Under the pieces are notes generated by a model that was not told the origin of the DNA, made no database searches, and saw only the letters and a list, made by a program, of their open reading frames with translations. Positions 62,918 to 64,000 of a DNA stretch of 64,000 nucleotides are shown one piece after another. The stretch's first letter is position 1, and every line of letters starts with the position of its first letter. The DNA lies in the NCBI RefSeq assembly GCF_012034175.1, contig NZ_JAATEJ010000001.1, positions 62,001 through 126,000 on the forward strand, in the 5' to 3' direction. Made by a program: the position numbers and the translations under genes. Source of the DNA: Actinacidiphila epipremni. Its GTDB lineage: Bacteria > Actinomycetota > Actinomycetes > Streptomycetales > Streptomycetaceae.

Positions 62918-64000
62918 TCAGCGGGTGATGTCCTCGACCTCCTCCTCGGGCTCGCGGCCCGGGGTCTTGAGGTCGAACTTCACGATCGCGAACCGGAAGA
63001 CCACGTAGTAGACCACCGCGAAGACCAGGCCGATCGGGATGATCAGATACGGCTTGGTCGCCAGGTTCCAGTTCAGCGCGTAGTCGATCAGGCCCGCGGA
63101 GAAGGTGAAGCCCGCGTGCACGCCCAGCGCCCAGGTGATCGCCATCGACAGCGCGGTGAGCACCGCGTGGATCGCGTACAGCAGCGGCGCGATGAACATG
63201 AACGAGAACTCGATCGGCTCGGTGACACCGGTCACGAACGAGGTCAGGCCGATCGAGACCATCATGCCGAGCACGGCCTTGCGGCGCTCGGGGCGCGCGG
63301 TGTGCGCCATCGCCAGCGCGGCGGCCGGCAGGCCGAACATCATGATCGGGAAGAAGCCGGACATGAACTGCCCCGCGGTCGGGTCGCCGGCGAAGAAGCG
63401 GGTCAGGTCGCCGTGCACCACCGCGTGGTGGGCGGTGTCGTTGAAGTCGCCGATCTGGAACCACGCCACCGAGTTGACGAACTGGTGCATGCCGATCGGG
63501 ATCAGCGCCCGGTTGATCAGGCCGAACAGCGCGGCGCCGAACCAGCCCAGGCCCGTCATCCACTTGCCGAAGTGGGTGATCTGGTCACCGATCGGCTGCC
63601 AGCCGGCGACCACCAGGACACCGAGCGCGGTGCCGGTGAAGGCCATGATGATCGGCACCAGCCGGCGGCCGTTGAAGAAGCCGAGCCAGTCCACCAGCTT
63701 GGTACGGTGGAAGCGCTGCCAGAGCACCGCGGTCAGCAGACCGAGGATGATCCCGCCGAGGACGCCGGGATTCTGGAAGCCGGCGCCGACGACCGTCTCG
63801 CCCTTCTGCCAGTAGCCGCCGCCCAGCCCGCTGCCCGTGTACGTCATCCCGGGCTGGCCCGGGTCGATCGGGAACTGGTGGATCACCGCGTAGTAGGTCA
63901 GGAACCCGACGACCGCGGCGAGCGCGGTCGAGCCATCGGCCTTCTTCGCGAAGCCGATGGCCACGCCTATGCAGAACAGCAGCGGCAGGCCGAAGGTCGA
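62918..64000 (-). CDS. nagE2: PTS N-acetylglucosamine permease, EIIC domain (NagE2-like), 5' end beyond window
   Basis: The 360 visible codons run open to the right edge (FGLPLLFCIGVAIGF at the start of view). It is a Glc-family EIIC membrane domain: GFLTYYAVIHQFP, FFNGRRLVPIIMAF, NRALIPIGMHQFVNS, the conserved GVTEPIEFSFMFIAP motif that binds sugar, and GLIDYALNWN typical of the GlcNAc branch. The protein ends EEEVEDITR without an EIIB domain, as in Streptomyces, where EIIB (NagF) is separate. In S. coelicolor NagE2 is the GlcNAc permease under DasR control; any dre site would lie outside the window. A perfect CCGGCCGC-T-GCGGCCGG hairpin (62881-62897) after the stop may be the terminator. 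Confidence 0.93.
   Translation of the reverse strand, partial: STFGLPLLFCIGVAIGFAKKADGSTALAAVVGFLTYYAVIHQFPIDPGQPGMTYTGSGLGGGYWQKGETVVGAGFQNPGVLGGIILGLLTAVLWQRFHRTKLVDWLGFFNGRRLVPIIMAFTGTALGVLVVAGWQPIGDQITHFGKWMTGLGWFGAALFGLINRALIPIGMHQFVNSVAWFQIGDFNDTAHHAVVHGDLTRFFAGDPTAGQFMSGFFPIMMFGLPAAALAMAHTARPERRKAVLGMMVSIGLTSFVTGVTEPIEFSFMFIAPLLYAIHAVLTALSMAITWALGVHAGFTFSAGLIDYALNWNLATKPYLIIPIGLVFAVVYYVVFRFAIVKFDLKTPGREPEEEVEDITR

Overview
The window is high-GC actinobacterial chromosome and almost certainly Streptomycetaceae. GTG and TTG starts are frequent, several promoters look leaderless, and sporulation (ssgG), exported M6 protease and GlcNAc-PTS genes are present. The gene order ftsE-ftsX-S41 peptidase-smpB-ssrA ... 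narK-nnaR ... helD-malic enzyme-hup-murA ... hppD-ssgG ... clpS-DUF2017 ... cysO-cysM ... nagE2 matches, from memory, the conserved core of Streptomyces coelicolor around SCO2969 down to SCO2907. That synteny supports most of the names given here; no database search was run.

Layout. 1-3.8 kb: the C-terminal part of an Rhs/YD-repeat polymorphic toxin (Rhs core, Hint self-cleavage domain, unrecognised tail) followed by a DUF3710 protein that may be its immunity partner. 4-8.6 kb: housekeeping division and ribosome-rescue block (ftsEX, carboxy-terminal protease, smpB, tmRNA). 8.6-11.5 kb: a decayed island directly downstream of ssrA (XRE regulator with an amber stop, Nudix, frameshifted HD protein, truncated GntR, CsbD-like), flanked by a 22-bp direct repeat in two terminator-like hairpins. 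11.6-14.5 kb: nitrate uptake and its HemD-like regulator. 14.5-15.1 kb: palindromic repeat mosaic. 15.1-26.5 kb: CGNR protein, HelD, malic enzyme, HU, MurA, AlgH-like protein, DUF3039, a TPR membrane protein and a GH20 hexosaminidase. 26.7-31.5 kb: a divergent molybdenum hydroxylase operon. 31.6-35.1 kb: three-gene operon of unknown membrane/Gly-rich proteins. 35-43.5 kb: PEP-mutase-like enzyme, tRNA-Cys, two MFS exporters, an XPB-like helicase, IclR and ArsR regulators and a Lon-like protease. 43.5-47.2 kb: Lrp/hppD tyrosine catabolism, FAD oxidoreductase, ssgG. 47.6-53.3 kb: two RDD proteins separated by repeats, and a secreted M6 protease. 53.7-57.1 kb: nicotinamidase and nicotinate phosphoribosyltransferase (NAD salvage), then clpS-DUF2017. 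57.2-64 kb: permease, JAMM protease, a leader peptide, CysO-like sulfur carrier and CysM, YihY protein, metallo-hydrolase, and the end of a GlcNAc PTS permease running off the right edge.

Functional themes: protein quality control (SmpB/tmRNA, ClpS, S41, Lon-like), cysteine synthesis via a sulfur-carrier protein (JAMM + CysO + CysM), NAD salvage (PncA + PncB), nitrate uptake, and GlcNAc turnover (GH20 + NagE2). The most unusual non-coding content is a family of about 130-bp elements with 22-bp perfect terminal inverted repeats, plus several long palindromic operators at promoters.
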